Part shown: positions 48,080-58,100 of the stretch, piece by piece
Layout of the letters: each line of letters opens with the position of its first letter
How positions within the stretch are numbered: the first letter of the stretch is position 1
Assembly: GCA_965242505.1 (NCBI GenBank)
Contig: OZ251449.1
Location: 2,294,001-2,358,000 of the forward strand
DNA: 64,000 bases
Direction: 5' to 3'
Source: UBA2966 sp965242505
GTDB lineage: Bacteria; Pseudomonadota; Alphaproteobacteria; UBA2966
Position numbers and translations under genes: made by a program
The notes under the pieces: model-generated
The model's input: only the letters and a program-made list of their open reading frames with translations
Database searches by the model: none
Told to the model about the DNA's origin: nothing

Positions 48080-49252
48080 TCACCCCCCGAGGCGCCGGCA
48101 CACGCCGTCGAGTATCTGCGCCGCGTCGTCGGCGTGACCCTCGTCGACGATGAGAGGCGGCAGGAAACGAACCACATCGTCGGCGGCGGGCGCGGTCAAC
48201 AGACCGTCGTCCCGCAGGGCATCGACCACCCCGCCGGCCGGGACGGCGCATTTCAGCCCGATCAGCAAGCCCAGGCCGCGCGCCTCCTCCACGATCCCGG
48301 GATGGGCCGCCGCGACGGAACCCAGCTTCCGATTCAGGAGGCCGGCGATACGCCGCGCGTTGGCGAGAAAACCGTCCTCCAGCACGACGTCCAGCACTGC
48401 GCCCGCCGCCGCCATGGCGAGCGGATTGCCTCCGAAGGTCGACCCGTGACTGCCCGCTGTCATGGCGCCGGCCACCTTCGCGGAGGCGAGACAGGCGCCG
48501 ACCGGGAACCCGCCCGCCAGGCCCTTCGCGATGGCCATGACGTCGGGAACGACATCGTCCCACTGGTGCGCGAAGAGCTTGCCCGTGCGCCCCATTCCCG
48601 TCTGGACCTCGTCGTAGAACAGGAGGACTCCCGCGGCATCCGCGATCCCGCGAAGCGCCTGGAGGTACCCCGGAGGCATCGGACGAACGCCGCCCTCGCC
48701 CTGCACGGGTTCGACGAGTATCGCCGCCGTCTCGTCCGTAACGGCCCGTTTCATCGCTTCCAGATCGCCGAACGGAACCTGGTCGAAGCCGTCGACCGAC
48801 GGGCCGAACCCGGCGAGGTGCTTCTCCTGGCGCCCGGCGGCGAGCTCCGCCAGCGTGCGTCCGTGGAACGCGCCTTCCACCGTGACGACCCGCCAACGCC
48901 GCGGGTCGCCTTCCTCGTGATGGAACCGGCGAACCGTCTTGAGGCCCGTCTCCACGGCCTCGGCGCCCGAATTGCAGAAGAACACGGCGTCCGCGAAAGA
49001 GTTCTCCGTCAGCTGCGCGGCCACGCGCTCCTGTTCCGGAATACGGTAGAGGTTGGACACGTGCCAGAGCCTCCCGGCCTGGCGTCTCACGGCCTCCACC
49101 ATTTTCGGATGGCAATGGCCGAGAGCGTTGACGGCGATCCCCGTGGCGAAATCGAGATACCGCCGCCCGTCGGTGTCGAACAGGTAGGCCCCCTCGCCCC
49201 GCTCGAAAGCGATGTCGTAGCGGGCGTAGGTCGGGTAGAGCGGTGCGTTCAT
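48080..49252 (-). CDS. argD: Acetylornithine aminotransferase
   Basis: The class III PLP aminotransferase (390 residues) converts N-acetylglutamate semialdehyde to N-acetylornithine in arginine synthesis. FATGIAVNALGHCHPKMVEA, FCNSGAEAVETGLKTVRRF, VEPVQGEGGVRPMPPGYL, FYDEVQTGMGRTGKLFA and PDVMAIAKGLAGGFPVGACL (PLP Lys) are the landmarks. It may also act as succinyldiaminopimelate aminotransferase, as in related enzymes. First gene of argD-argF-lipoprotein. Confidence 0.96.
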   Translation of the reverse strand: MNAPLYPTYARYDIAFERGEGAYLFDTDGRRYLDFATGIAVNALGHCHPKMVEAVRRQAGRLWHVSNLYRIPEQERVAAQLTENSFADAVFFCNSGAEAVETGLKTVRRFHHEEGDPRRWRVVTVEGAFHGRTLAELAAGRQEKHLAGFGPSVDGFDQVPFGDLEAMKRAVTDETAAILVEPVQGEGGVRPMPPGYLQALRGIADAAGVLLFYDEVQTGMGRTGKLFAHQWDDVVPDVMAIAKGLAGGFPVGACLASAKVAGAMTAGSHGSTFGGNPLAMAAAGAVLDVVLEDGFLANARRIAGLLNRKLGSVAAAHPGIVEEARGLGLLIGLKCAVPAGGVVDALRDDGLLTAPAADDVVRFLPPLIVDEGHADDAAQILDGVCRRLGG

Positions 49253-49369
49253 GGTCCTAGCTTGCGCGCCGGGCGCGCGAACACGTTCGGACGCCGGGCG
49301 GAGAAAGGCGCGGAGTATGGCGACGCGCCCCGTGGGCGTCAACGCGCGGAAACGCCCCGCGCGGGCGCG

Positions 49370-50497
49370 TCACTCCCGATGCGCGTCCTCCCGCGCGCGG
49401 GCCAGCAACTCCGCGCCGTCGGCGCAGTCGATCACCCGATCGCCGATCTCGGCCAGACGCTCCGCGTCGGAGATCCCCGCCAGCAGCGCCGCCAACCGCG
49501 TCCCGGTCTCGGCGCCGAACTTCCGCGACGCCTGGCGCGCGAGCATCTCCCGTTCCCGCTCGAGGCCCTGCTCGAGGCCCTGCTCGAGGCCCTGCTCGAG
49601 GCCCTGCTCGAGGCCCTGCTCGAGACCTTGCTCGAGGCCCTCGGCGCGGCCTCTCTCAACGCCTCGCGCAACGCCTTTCGCGATCCCCGCCTCTATGCCC
49701 GCCTCTATGTACTCGTCGATCCGCGTCGCCAACAACGATCCCATCGCGATCAAGTCTCCCGTCTCCTCCGCCGCGCGTAGCGCCGACGCCAACTCCGGAT
49801 GCTCCCGCGCCGCCGCGCTCCGCGACACCATGTGCAGCGTCAGCTCCGCGAACGCGCGCCGAAGGCTCGCATGTTCCGGGCCCGCCAGCAAGGACGACAA
49901 GCGCCGCAGCACCGGCGCCAGCGACGAGACCGATCCCTGCTCCAACTCGATCTGCGCCGACATCACGTTGTCGGCCGGCAAATCCTCTACCCGAAGCGCG
50001 TGCTCGTCAATCAGCAGATGCCGCTGGCGCGGCTGAAACGGACTCAGGTCCGGTCCCACCGACGCGATCGTCTCCCCCACCTCGACCGCCGCCCACCACC
50101 GCCGCTCGCCGTTGTAGATCACGACCGGCAACACCGGCGGCAGCTCCCCGCCCGCCGGCAACTCGCCGCCGCGGATCAGTTTCAGGTACATCCGCGCCGT
50201 GTACGCCAGTATCCGCGCCGCCATGTGGCGGTCCACCGTCGACTGGAACTCCAGAAGCACCAGGAGATAAAGCCACTCCGCCGACGCGCCCCGAAAGCGC
50301 ACCCGCCACACGGCGTCGGCGCGGCTGCGGCTCAGGTCGTCGTCGGCGTACTCGGCCGGAAGCTGCTCCAGGGTGGCGAAATCGAGAGCCTCGACCGCCG
50401 CCGCCGGAGCGAAACCGCGCAGCAGGTCCTCCACCATCCGCTTGTGGTCGAACCAGCGCTTGAAGGCCGAATCGTCGAACTCGCGCATCGGCGCCAT
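49370..50497 (-). CDS. Rpn family (YhgA-like) recombination-promoting nuclease
   Basis: The 375-residue PD-(D/E)XK nuclease of the Rpn/transposase_31 family was formerly labelled a putative transposase. DSAFKRWFDHKRMVEDLLRG at the N-terminus, ADAVWRVRF (Asp61) and LLVLLEFQSTVDRHMAARIL (Glu83, Gln85) form the active site. The C-terminal coil has six GLEQ repeats plus GLER (encoded by 12-bp units), ending with KFGAETGTRL. A second ATG 9 bases in is an alternative start. Solitary. It could be a defence or recombination nuclease; substrate unknown. Confidence 0.86.
   Translation of the reverse strand: MAPMREFDDSAFKRWFDHKRMVEDLLRGFAPAAAVEALDFATLEQLPAEYADDDLSRSRADAVWRVRFRGASAEWLYLLVLLEFQSTVDRHMAARILAYTARMYLKLIRGGELPAGGELPPVLPVVIYNGERRWWAAVEVGETIASVGPDLSPFQPRQRHLLIDEHALRVEDLPADNVMSAQIELEQGSVSSLAPVLRRLSSLLAGPEHASLRRAFAELTLHMVSRSAAAREHPELASALRAAEETGDLIAMGSLLATRIDEYIEAGIEAGIAKGVARGVERGRAEGLEQGLEQGLEQGLEQGLEQGLEQGLEREREMLARQASRKFGAETGTRLAALLAGISDAERLAEIGDRVIDCADGAELLARAREDAHRE
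49558..49640. repeat. 12-bp minisatellite in the Rpn gene
   Basis: Perfect or near-perfect CTCGAGGCCCTG units (about seven) encode GLEQ repeats. One unit differs (CTCGAGACCTTG). The period keeps the frame. Confidence 0.85.
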
Positions 50498-50534
50498 CTT
50501 ACATGCGCCGGGAGCCTCCGCGAGGACCGCGGCC

Positions 50535-52790
50535 TCACGGGTCCGCGTCGTCCGGGCGACGGGCCGGCCGATGCCGACCGAGGCGTAACGGCGGCGCCTG
50601 TCCTTCCTTGTCTTCCCCGAAATAGACGGTCCGGTGCGGGAAGGGGATCTCTATTCCGTGGTCGTCGAACCTGCGCTTCATCCGCCGGTTGAACTCCCGC
50701 GAGACCGCCCATTGCCGTCCCGGGCTCGTCTTGAGGCGCACGCGGACGACGACCGCGGAGTCCGCGAGCGCCTGCACGCCCATGACCTCGAGGGGCTCGG
50801 GCAGATCGGCGGCGAATTCCGGATCTTCCCGGAGCTCCGCGCCGATCTCCTCGAGAAGCCGCGTGACCTCGTCCGTATCCTCCCGATAGGCGACGCCGGC
50901 GTCGATGAGGGCGTACGAGAACTCCTTCGTGAAGTTGGTGACGTCGGCGACCGCGCTGAAGGGCACGACGTAAACGCGGCCACGCAGATCCCGCAGGCGT
51001 ATCGTGCGGACCGTGAGCCCCTCGACGGCGCCGGTGTAACCGCCGACGCTCACGACGTCGCCCACCGCGATCTGGTCCTCGAACAGGATGAAGGCGCCCG
51101 TGATGATGTCCTTGACCAGGGTCTGAGCGCCGAAACCGACGGCGAGTCCGACGACGCCGGCGCCGGCGAGAAGCGGGCCGATATCGACTCCCAGTTCCGA
51201 CAGCACGGTCAGCGTCGTCACCGAAAGCACGGCGATCATCAGGGCGTTCCTCGCCAGCGGCAGCAGCGTCCTGACGCGCGCGCTGGCCGTGACCGGCGAG
51301 TCCGCGTCGTCGGCCCGTTCCAGATAGATCGAGATGAGCAGGCTGGCCAGTTCCCAGACGGCCAGTCCCACCAGGAGAACCAGCGCGATGCCGAAGGCTC
51401 GCGTGGCGAGGACCCGTCCCGACTCGCTCAGAAGCCACGCCAGGATATCGAGATTCCAACCTTGCAGGATCAGGAGCGTTGCGACCGCGTAGATGGCGAT
51501 GGCGCAGAACCGGTGGACCAACGGGACGTAACGGTTGGCGCGCCGCTCGACCTGGGGATACCGCCGGCGTATGTCTCCGGACACCCGGAACAACCGGCGC
51601 ACGCCTCGATGGGCGACGCCGTTCGCCAGCCGCGCGAGTATCAGGATCGCCACGGTCGCGGCCGTCGCCCTGGCGATGAAAACGAACCCTTCCGGAACCT
51701 CAAGCGCCCAGATCAGGTACACGCCCGCGATATAGAGGGCGCATGGGACATGCCAGATCTCGGCGACGCGGCTCCGCAATCCGTCCCAGGCGCGCGTCGA
51801 GGGCGACCGGGACGCCCCGTCCGGACTAAGCGCGTTGGCGACCGCCTCGCGCATCTGAAGCGCCAGCGCGACGAGCAGGATCGCCTCCAGCAGGCCGACC
51901 AGTTTCAACAGGCCCGCGTAGAGCGCCGCGGGCAAGCCCAGCGCGAGCGCGGCCTGAAGCAGGAAGAACCCGCCGACGGGCGTGTTCACCAGGCGCTTCA
52001 ACCACACGTACGCGTACGCCGCCGTCTCGTCGCCGACGTCGATGAGCCGAAGCGACGGAGTCAGCGGCGCGAACGACATCCGCAGGACGACGACGATGCC
52101 GCGCGAGACGACGACCGCGTTCAGGAGGGCGATGACCGCGGCCCGGGTCACCGGATCGGGATCGGTCGCGGCGACCGTCAGATAGGCGGCCGCGCCGAAA
52201 GCGGCCACGATCAGAAAGTCCAGGACGGTTCGGACGACCAGCGCCGCCGCCCTGACGACCAGCGAGGACGCGTCACGCCGCTCGACCGCCGCGCGGGAGC
52301 GCGCCAGCGCCTGGCGCGCGAGCCACGCGACCGCCGCGCCCGCCAGCGCCGCGATGCCCAAGTGGAGCAGGAGACCGACCCAGATCCGACGACGCTCGGG
52401 GTCCCGGGCCTGATCCACGACCCATCCGCCCGCCCGGCGCGGGTCGCCGACGAGTCCGGCGAGCGCTCCGAACTGGGCGCCGAGGACGGCGGCCTTCCCG
52501 GCGACGGCGGACAACACGGGACTCGCCGCCGGTCGAACCGACGGCGGCAAGTCCCCGGAATCGAAGTCCGGATGGGCGGCGCGCAGGGTCTTCAGGCGCT
52601 CGATGAACCGCGACCGCGCGGCATCGTCCTCGAGCGTCTCTATGACGGCCGAAAGCTCCTCGACCGTCACGCCGTCGGCCAGCGCGCCGGCGGGAGCCGG
52701 CGCCCCCGGCTGGAACGCGCAGAACCACGCGACTCCGAGCAGAACGGCGATGCGCCGCAGCGGTCGCGACGGGCGGTCCGTCTCGTTCAT
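50535..52790 (-). CDS. Mechanosensitive ion channel (MscS family, large type)
   Basis: The 751-residue channel of the MscS/MscK-like group protects against osmotic shock. It has a signal sequence, a periplasmic alpha-helical segment (VTVEELSAVIETLEDDAARS), about ten predicted membrane helices, then the MscS core: DIGPLLAGAGVVGLAVGFGAQTLVKDIITG (pore helix), FEDQIAVGDVVSVGGYTGAV and GRVYVVPFSAVADVTNFTKE (beta domain). The ATG was picked because the signal sequence begins there; a longer frame is not credible. A GAGACG is a weak ribosome binding site. Confidence 0.92.
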   Translation of the reverse strand: MNETDRPSRPLRRIAVLLGVAWFCAFQPGAPAPAGALADGVTVEELSAVIETLEDDAARSRFIERLKTLRAAHPDFDSGDLPPSVRPAASPVLSAVAGKAAVLGAQFGALAGLVGDPRRAGGWVVDQARDPERRRIWVGLLLHLGIAALAGAAVAWLARQALARSRAAVERRDASSLVVRAAALVVRTVLDFLIVAAFGAAAYLTVAATDPDPVTRAAVIALLNAVVVSRGIVVVLRMSFAPLTPSLRLIDVGDETAAYAYVWLKRLVNTPVGGFFLLQAALALGLPAALYAGLLKLVGLLEAILLVALALQMREAVANALSPDGASRSPSTRAWDGLRSRVAEIWHVPCALYIAGVYLIWALEVPEGFVFIARATAATVAILILARLANGVAHRGVRRLFRVSGDIRRRYPQVERRANRYVPLVHRFCAIAIYAVATLLILQGWNLDILAWLLSESGRVLATRAFGIALVLLVGLAVWELASLLISIYLERADDADSPVTASARVRTLLPLARNALMIAVLSVTTLTVLSELGVDIGPLLAGAGVVGLAVGFGAQTLVKDIITGAFILFEDQIAVGDVVSVGGYTGAVEGLTVRTIRLRDLRGRVYVVPFSAVADVTNFTKEFSYALIDAGVAYREDTDEVTRLLEEIGAELREDPEFAADLPEPLEVMGVQALADSAVVVRVRLKTSPGRQWAVSREFNRRMKRRFDDHGIEIPFPHRTVYFGEDKEGQAPPLRLGRHRPARRPDDADP

Positions 52791-53065
52791 GCGTCTCGTT
52801 CGGCTGTCTGTCGTCGGCGGGGGCACGGTACACGAAGAGCGCCGGGCCGGCATCGATCCATGCGCTTCCCGCGCGCTCTTCGACTCGACCCGCAGCCGCG
52901 GTCGGGATCGCCGACGGCGCCGCAAGGGTGTTCGCATTTGCGATTCGGTGCGCTATGGTCCCTCTTCCTTGGGAGGGTTTCCCGCCATCTCGTCACACTC
53001 GTCAACGAATTAGCCCGGCGCGCGGTCCCGCGGATCGGCGCCCGGCGCTCCGCAACGGGTTGCTC

Positions 53066-54316
53066 ATGGATCACGTCTTTCGGGATCTCCTGATTCTGCT
53101 GGTGGTGATCTGGTCGGTCGCCGTCGTCTTCCGGCGCATCGGTCTGCCGACCATCATGGGCGAGCTGATCATGGGGGTCCTGCTGGGCCCCGCCGTTCTC
53201 GGCTGGGTGGAACCGAGTGAGATCATCGAGATCCTCGCCAATCTCGGGATTTTCTTCCTGCTCCTCCATACGGGCGTCGAAACGTCGCCGCGGGAGTTCT
53301 TCGCCGCCCTGAAGAAGTCGATGGGAGTCGCGACGGTCGGCGCCCTCGTTCCCTTCAGCGTCAGTTTCGGCGTCGCGCTCGCGTTCGGTCTCGACGTCGT
53401 GGCGGCCTTGTTCGTCGGCCTCACGATGACCGCGACGGCCGTCGTCATCACCCTCAAGATTCTCCACGACCTCGGACTGCAAAACACGCGCGTGGCCCGG
53501 GTCGTCGTCGCTTCCTGCGTCATCGACGACCTCATGGCGCTGGTCGCCTTCAGTCTCGCGCTCGGCATCATCCAGCACGGCGACGTCGACGCCGCGGCGC
53601 TGGGCTGGATCACGATCAAGGTCATGCTGTTCTTCGGCGGCGGCCTCGCCATCGGCTACTGGGGTTTCCCGTTGCTCAAGCATCCGTTCCGCAATCGGGA
53701 CGGGCACGGGTTCACCTTCGTGCTGGTGCTGGGGCTCGCCTACGGGCTGGTCGCGGAGGCCATCGGCCTCCACATCATCCTCGGCGCCTACCTGGCGGGC
53801 CTGTTCTTCGAGGAAAAGGTGGCGAGCGCCGAACTCGTGCAGAAAGTCACCGATCGCCTCGAGGGAATCGCCTATTCGTTCCTGGGTCCGATCTTCTTCA
53901 TCTCCCTCGGCTTCCACATAACCTTCGACGCGCTGAGAGGCGAAAGCCTGGCGTTCGTCCTGATGCTGACGATCGTGCTCCTGGCCGGCCAGATCGCCAG
54001 CGCCGGCAGTATGGCCCGGCTGTTGAACTTCAGCTGGCTCGAATCGTTCTCCGTCGGCGTGGGCATGTGCGGACGCGCGGAGATGGCCTACGTCATCGCG
54101 GCCCTCGGGTTCCAGCTCGGCGCATTCGACGCCAGGGTCCTCTCGGTGATGATCTTCGTGACCTTCCTGGTCAACATCTTCACGTCCGCGGGTCTCAAGC
54201 TCTGCGCGCCGGGTCTTCACAAGCTCGGGGACACCGCGCACCTGCTGCTGAACGGAGGCGCGAGGGGCGACGCCGCGCCGCCGCCGCACGGCGTATCGGT
54301 TTCCGGCAAGACCTGA
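53066..54316 (+). CDS. Cation:proton antiporter (CPA2 type)
   Basis: This inner-membrane monovalent cation/H+ antiporter of the CPA2 (KefB/NapA-like) family has 416 residues and twelve helices. VFRRIGLPTIMGELIMGVLLGP, FFLLLHTGVETSP, TMTATAVVITLKILHDLG, VASCVIDDLMALVAFS (the ion-binding acidic pair) and LIILGAYLAGLFFEEKV-like sequence are the family landmarks. It lacks the RCK/TrkA domain of KefB, so it is a short form. ATG start; a longer upstream frame shows no homology. Confidence 0.93.
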   Translation: MDHVFRDLLILLVVIWSVAVVFRRIGLPTIMGELIMGVLLGPAVLGWVEPSEIIEILANLGIFFLLLHTGVETSPREFFAALKKSMGVATVGALVPFSVSFGVALAFGLDVVAALFVGLTMTATAVVITLKILHDLGLQNTRVARVVVASCVIDDLMALVAFSLALGIIQHGDVDAAALGWITIKVMLFFGGGLAIGYWGFPLLKHPFRNRDGHGFTFVLVLGLAYGLVAEAIGLHIILGAYLAGLFFEEKVASAELVQKVTDRLEGIAYSFLGPIFFISLGFHITFDALRGESLAFVLMLTIVLLAGQIASAGSMARLLNFSWLESFSVGVGMCGRAEMAYVIAALGFQLGAFDARVLSVMIFVTFLVNIFTSAGLKLCAPGLHKLGDTAHLLLNGGARGDAAPPPHGVSVSGKT

Positions 54317-54473
54317 GCGCCGCGCCATGCGCGCGCGGCGAACGCAAGTTCGCCCGGCGCGCCGTGTTTCGGACCGAGACGCCGCTCGCCCGTCATCATC
54401 CTGACTTGTAGAGGGGTCGATGAATCCCTATACTCGCACCAGATATTGTGGCATGGGGAGTGGATTGACGCTA

Positions 54474-55099
54474 ATGAGAGTGTTCCGCCTGACGGCTGTC
54501 CTGTTCGTCGCGGCGGCGATCATGGGCGCCGCGAAACCAGTTCATCCGGCGTCGGCCACCGGGGAAACGGCCCCGAGGGACCGGCGCTGGAGGAAATGGC
54601 GCTGGGGCGGGACGATGCCCCCGTCACGATCGTCGAGTACGCCTCGCTGTCCTGCCCGCATTGCGCCGCGTTTCACGAGGAAACGCTGCCCGCTCTGCGG
54701 GAGAAGTACATCGACACCGGGAAGGTGCGGCTGGTGTTTCGCGAGTTTCCGCTCGAACGGACCGCCTTCTGGGCCTCGATCATCGCCCGCTGCGCCGGCG
54801 CGAAGCGGTATTTCGCGTTCATCGACGTGCTCTTCAGGAAACAACAGGCATGGTATTCGGCGGAAGACCCGTTCGAGGCCCTGGCCCGGATCGCCCGTCT
54901 CGGCGGCTTGAGCGCCAGGGACGTCGAGGCGTGCAGAGAGGACGAGGCGTTGGGCGACTACATTCTCCAGACCCGCCTCGACGGCGAGCGGAACCACGGG
55001 ATCGACTCGACCCCCAGCTTCGTCATCGACGGGAAAACCTATCGCGGCGTTCTGACGCTCGAGCAGATCGAGCGGATCATCGCCCCGCTGCTTCCGTAA
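54474..55099 (+). pseudogene. DsbA family thiol oxidoreductase, frameshifted
   Basis: A signal sequence (MRVFRLTAVLFVAAAIMGAA, starting 54474) is in one frame. The rest, EEMALGRDDAPVTIVEYASL then SCPHCAAFHEETLPALREKY and IDSTPSFVIDGKTYRG (a complete thioredoxin domain with CPHC), is in another frame. They join if one G is added to the G run at 54561-54564. Without that base the exported form cannot be made. The domain fits periplasmic Com1-like DsbA proteins. It ends 22 bases before smc. It could be a true mutation, or a sequence error in the G run. Confidence 0.85.
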
Positions 55100-55121
55100 G
55101 GCGGGAAAGGGCGGACGTCCC

Positions 55122-58100
55122 GTGTACTTCAACCGTCTGCGGCTGTCGGGCTTCAAGTCCTTCGTGGACGCCGCCGAACTGATCATCGAGCCGGGTCTGA
55201 CCGGGATCGTCGGTCCCAACGGATGCGGCAAGTCCAACCTCATCGAGGGGCTGCGCTGGGTGATGGGCGAGACGTCCGCCAGGAAGCTGCGCGGAAGCGG
55301 CATGGACGACGTCATCTTCAACGGCGCCAGCGGCCGGCCCGCCCGGAACATCGCGGAGGTCGTCCTGCAACTGGACAACTCCGACCGCGCCGCGCCCGCG
55401 CCGTACAACGACAACGACGAGATCGAGATCGCGCGGCGCATCGAGCGGGAGTCGGGGTCGGATTACCGCATCAACGGCGCCGACGCCCGCGCCCGCGACG
55501 TCCAGCGCCTGTTCGCCGACCTCGCCACCGGAGCCCACGCCACGGCCCTGGTGGGACAGGGAGAGATAGGGAGCGTCGTCAACGCGAAGCCCGAGCAACG
55601 TCGCGCGCTGCTCGAAGAGGCGGCCGGCATCACGGGCCTGCACTCTCGGCGCCACGAGGCCGAGCTGCGGCTGCGCGCCGCGGAGACGAATCTCGAACGC
55701 CTCGACGACGTGATGCGGAACATGGACCTCCAGCTGCGGGGTCTGAAACGGCAGGCGCGGCAGGCGACGCGGTACCGGAATCTCTCCGGGCACATCCGCA
55801 AGGCCCAGGCGCTGCTCCTGCATCTGCGCTGGACGGCCGCCGAGGACGAGCGGGCCGAAGCGCAACGGCGCCTTGCCGAAACCGAGGCGCGCGTGGCCGA
55901 GCTCGCGCGGGAAGCGGCTCGCGCATCCGCCGCCGAGGCCGGAAAGGCCGAGACGCTGCCGCCTCTCCGCCAGGACGAAGCCGAGCGCGCGGCGCGCATT
56001 CACCGGCTGACGTCGGAGCGGGAACGGCTGGACGAGGAGGAACGCCGGACGCTGGCCCTCGCCGGGCAGCTCCGGACTCGCCTGCGGCAGATCGGGGACG
56101 ACGCGGCGCGCGAAGAGGAGCACGTGCGGGATTCCACGGGCCGGCTCGAATCCCTGTCCCTGGAGCATGAAGAGATCGAGACCCTTCAGGCCGCGCGGGA
56201 AGACGCGGCGGCGCTGGCGGAGGAACGCGCTGAAACGGCCCGGCGGATACTGCTCGGGCGCGAGCGCGAACTGGAACTCGAGACGGAGCGCGTAGCGACG
56301 GAGTCGGCGCGCCGCGAGCGCCTCGACGCGGAACGGGCCGACCTGAAGCAACGGCTGGAGCGGTCGGAAGCCCGGCTGGACGCGCTGGAGGACGAGCGCG
56401 AGGGCCTCCGGGCGGCGGGCGGCGGCGATGGCCCGAGCGGCGACTCCGACGCCGAACTCGATCGCCTGCGCGCGTCCGTTTCCGAAGCGCGCGGCGCGGC
56501 GGACGACGCCGAGGCGGCGCGTTCGGCGGCCCAGGTCGAGCAGGCCCGCGCCCGGGACGCCCTCCAGAAGGCCGAAGCCGAACTCGCTCGACCCCGCGCC
56601 GAGGCGGACGCGCTCCAGGATCTGCTTTCGGTCAACGAGGACGATCTCTGGCCGCCCCTGATCGACTCGGTCACGGTCGAGTCGGGTTACGAGGTGGCCC
56701 TGGGCGCCGCCCTCGGCGACGATCTCGCGCTGTCCGGCGACGACAGCGCGCCCGCCCACTGGCGCGTCCTGCCGCCGCTCGACGACGCGCCGCCGCTGCC
56801 CTCCGGCGCGGCGCCGCTGTCGCGAAACGTCAAGGCCCCGGACGCGCTGGCGCGGCGGTTGTCGCAGATCGGCGTGGTGGCGCATCAGGCCGCCGGCGAT
56901 GGATTGCGCGGAGAACTGCGGCCGGGACAGCGTCTGGTGACGCGGGACGGCGCGCTGTGGCGATGGGACGGATTCACGGTGCGGCCGGGCGCTTCGACGG
57001 CCGCGACGATCCGTCTCGGCCAACGCAACCGGTTGAAGGCCCTCGAAGACGAGATCGCCGCCCACGCGGAGGTCGTGGAGTCGGCCCGGAGCGGGTTCGT
57101 CGCCGCCCGGACCGCGGAGGCCGCCGCCGCCGCCGCGGACGGCGAGACCCGCGCCCGCCTGCGGCAGGCCCTCGAGGAGCTCCGGGCGTGCGAGGAGAAT
57201 CGCGCGGCGTCGACCGAGGCCCGGGCGGCGCGCGAGTCGCGGCTGGCGACGATCTCGGAGACGGTCGCCGCGCTCGATGCCGACCGCGGGACCATGCGGG
57301 AGCGGCTGGAGAGCGCCGCCGCGGAACGCGCGGCCCTCGCCGATCCCGAAGCGGAGCGTGGCGCGCTCGCCGCGCTGCGCGCGGACGTCGCCAACCTGCG
57401 TCAGGAGGCCGGCGACGCGGCCGCCGAGCGCCGCCGCGTCGAGGACGAGGCCGCGGGCCGGACCGAGCGTCTCCGCGCCATCGCCGGGGAGCAGGTCTAC
57501 TGGCGGCAACGACTCCAGTCGGCGGCGTCCCAACTGGAACAGCTCGCGACGCGCGAAGCCGAGGCGCGGAAAGCTCTCGCGGACGCCGAGGCGCGTCCGC
57601 AGGCGCTCGCCGAACGGCGCGCCGGCCTCCTGGAGACGGCGGCGACCGCCGAGGCGGAGCGCCGCGAGGCGGCCGACCTTCTCGCCCGCGCCGAAACGGA
57701 ACTCGCCGGACTGTCGCGGGCGTCCAGGGAAGCCCAGACCCGGCTCTCCGAGGCGCGCGAGGAACGGGTGCGCGTGGAAGGACTGGCGTCCCGGACCGAG
57801 CAGCTCATGTCCGACATCTCCAGGAACATGGGAGAGATGCTGGAGTGCGCGCCGGCCGAGGCGGCGGAGATCGCCGAGCTGCCCGAGGACCGGGACCCGC
57901 CCGAACCGGCGGCGGTGGAGCGCCGCCTCGAACGGCTGAAGCGCGAGCGCGAGAACATGGGACCGGTGAACCTGAGGGCCGACGCCGAGGCCGAGGAACT
58001 GTCGGAGCGCCTGTCGGCGATGCGCGGCGAGCGCGAGGATCTGGAGGCCGCCATCGCTCGGCTGCGCCAGGGGATATCGAGCCTCAACCGGGAAGGCCGG

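Noticed and set aside
54555..54575. Programmed -1 frameshift at GGGGAAAC in the DsbA-like gene
   Set aside because: The heptamer is in the wrong phase for slipping from the signal-peptide frame to the thioredoxin frame; loss of one G is simpler.
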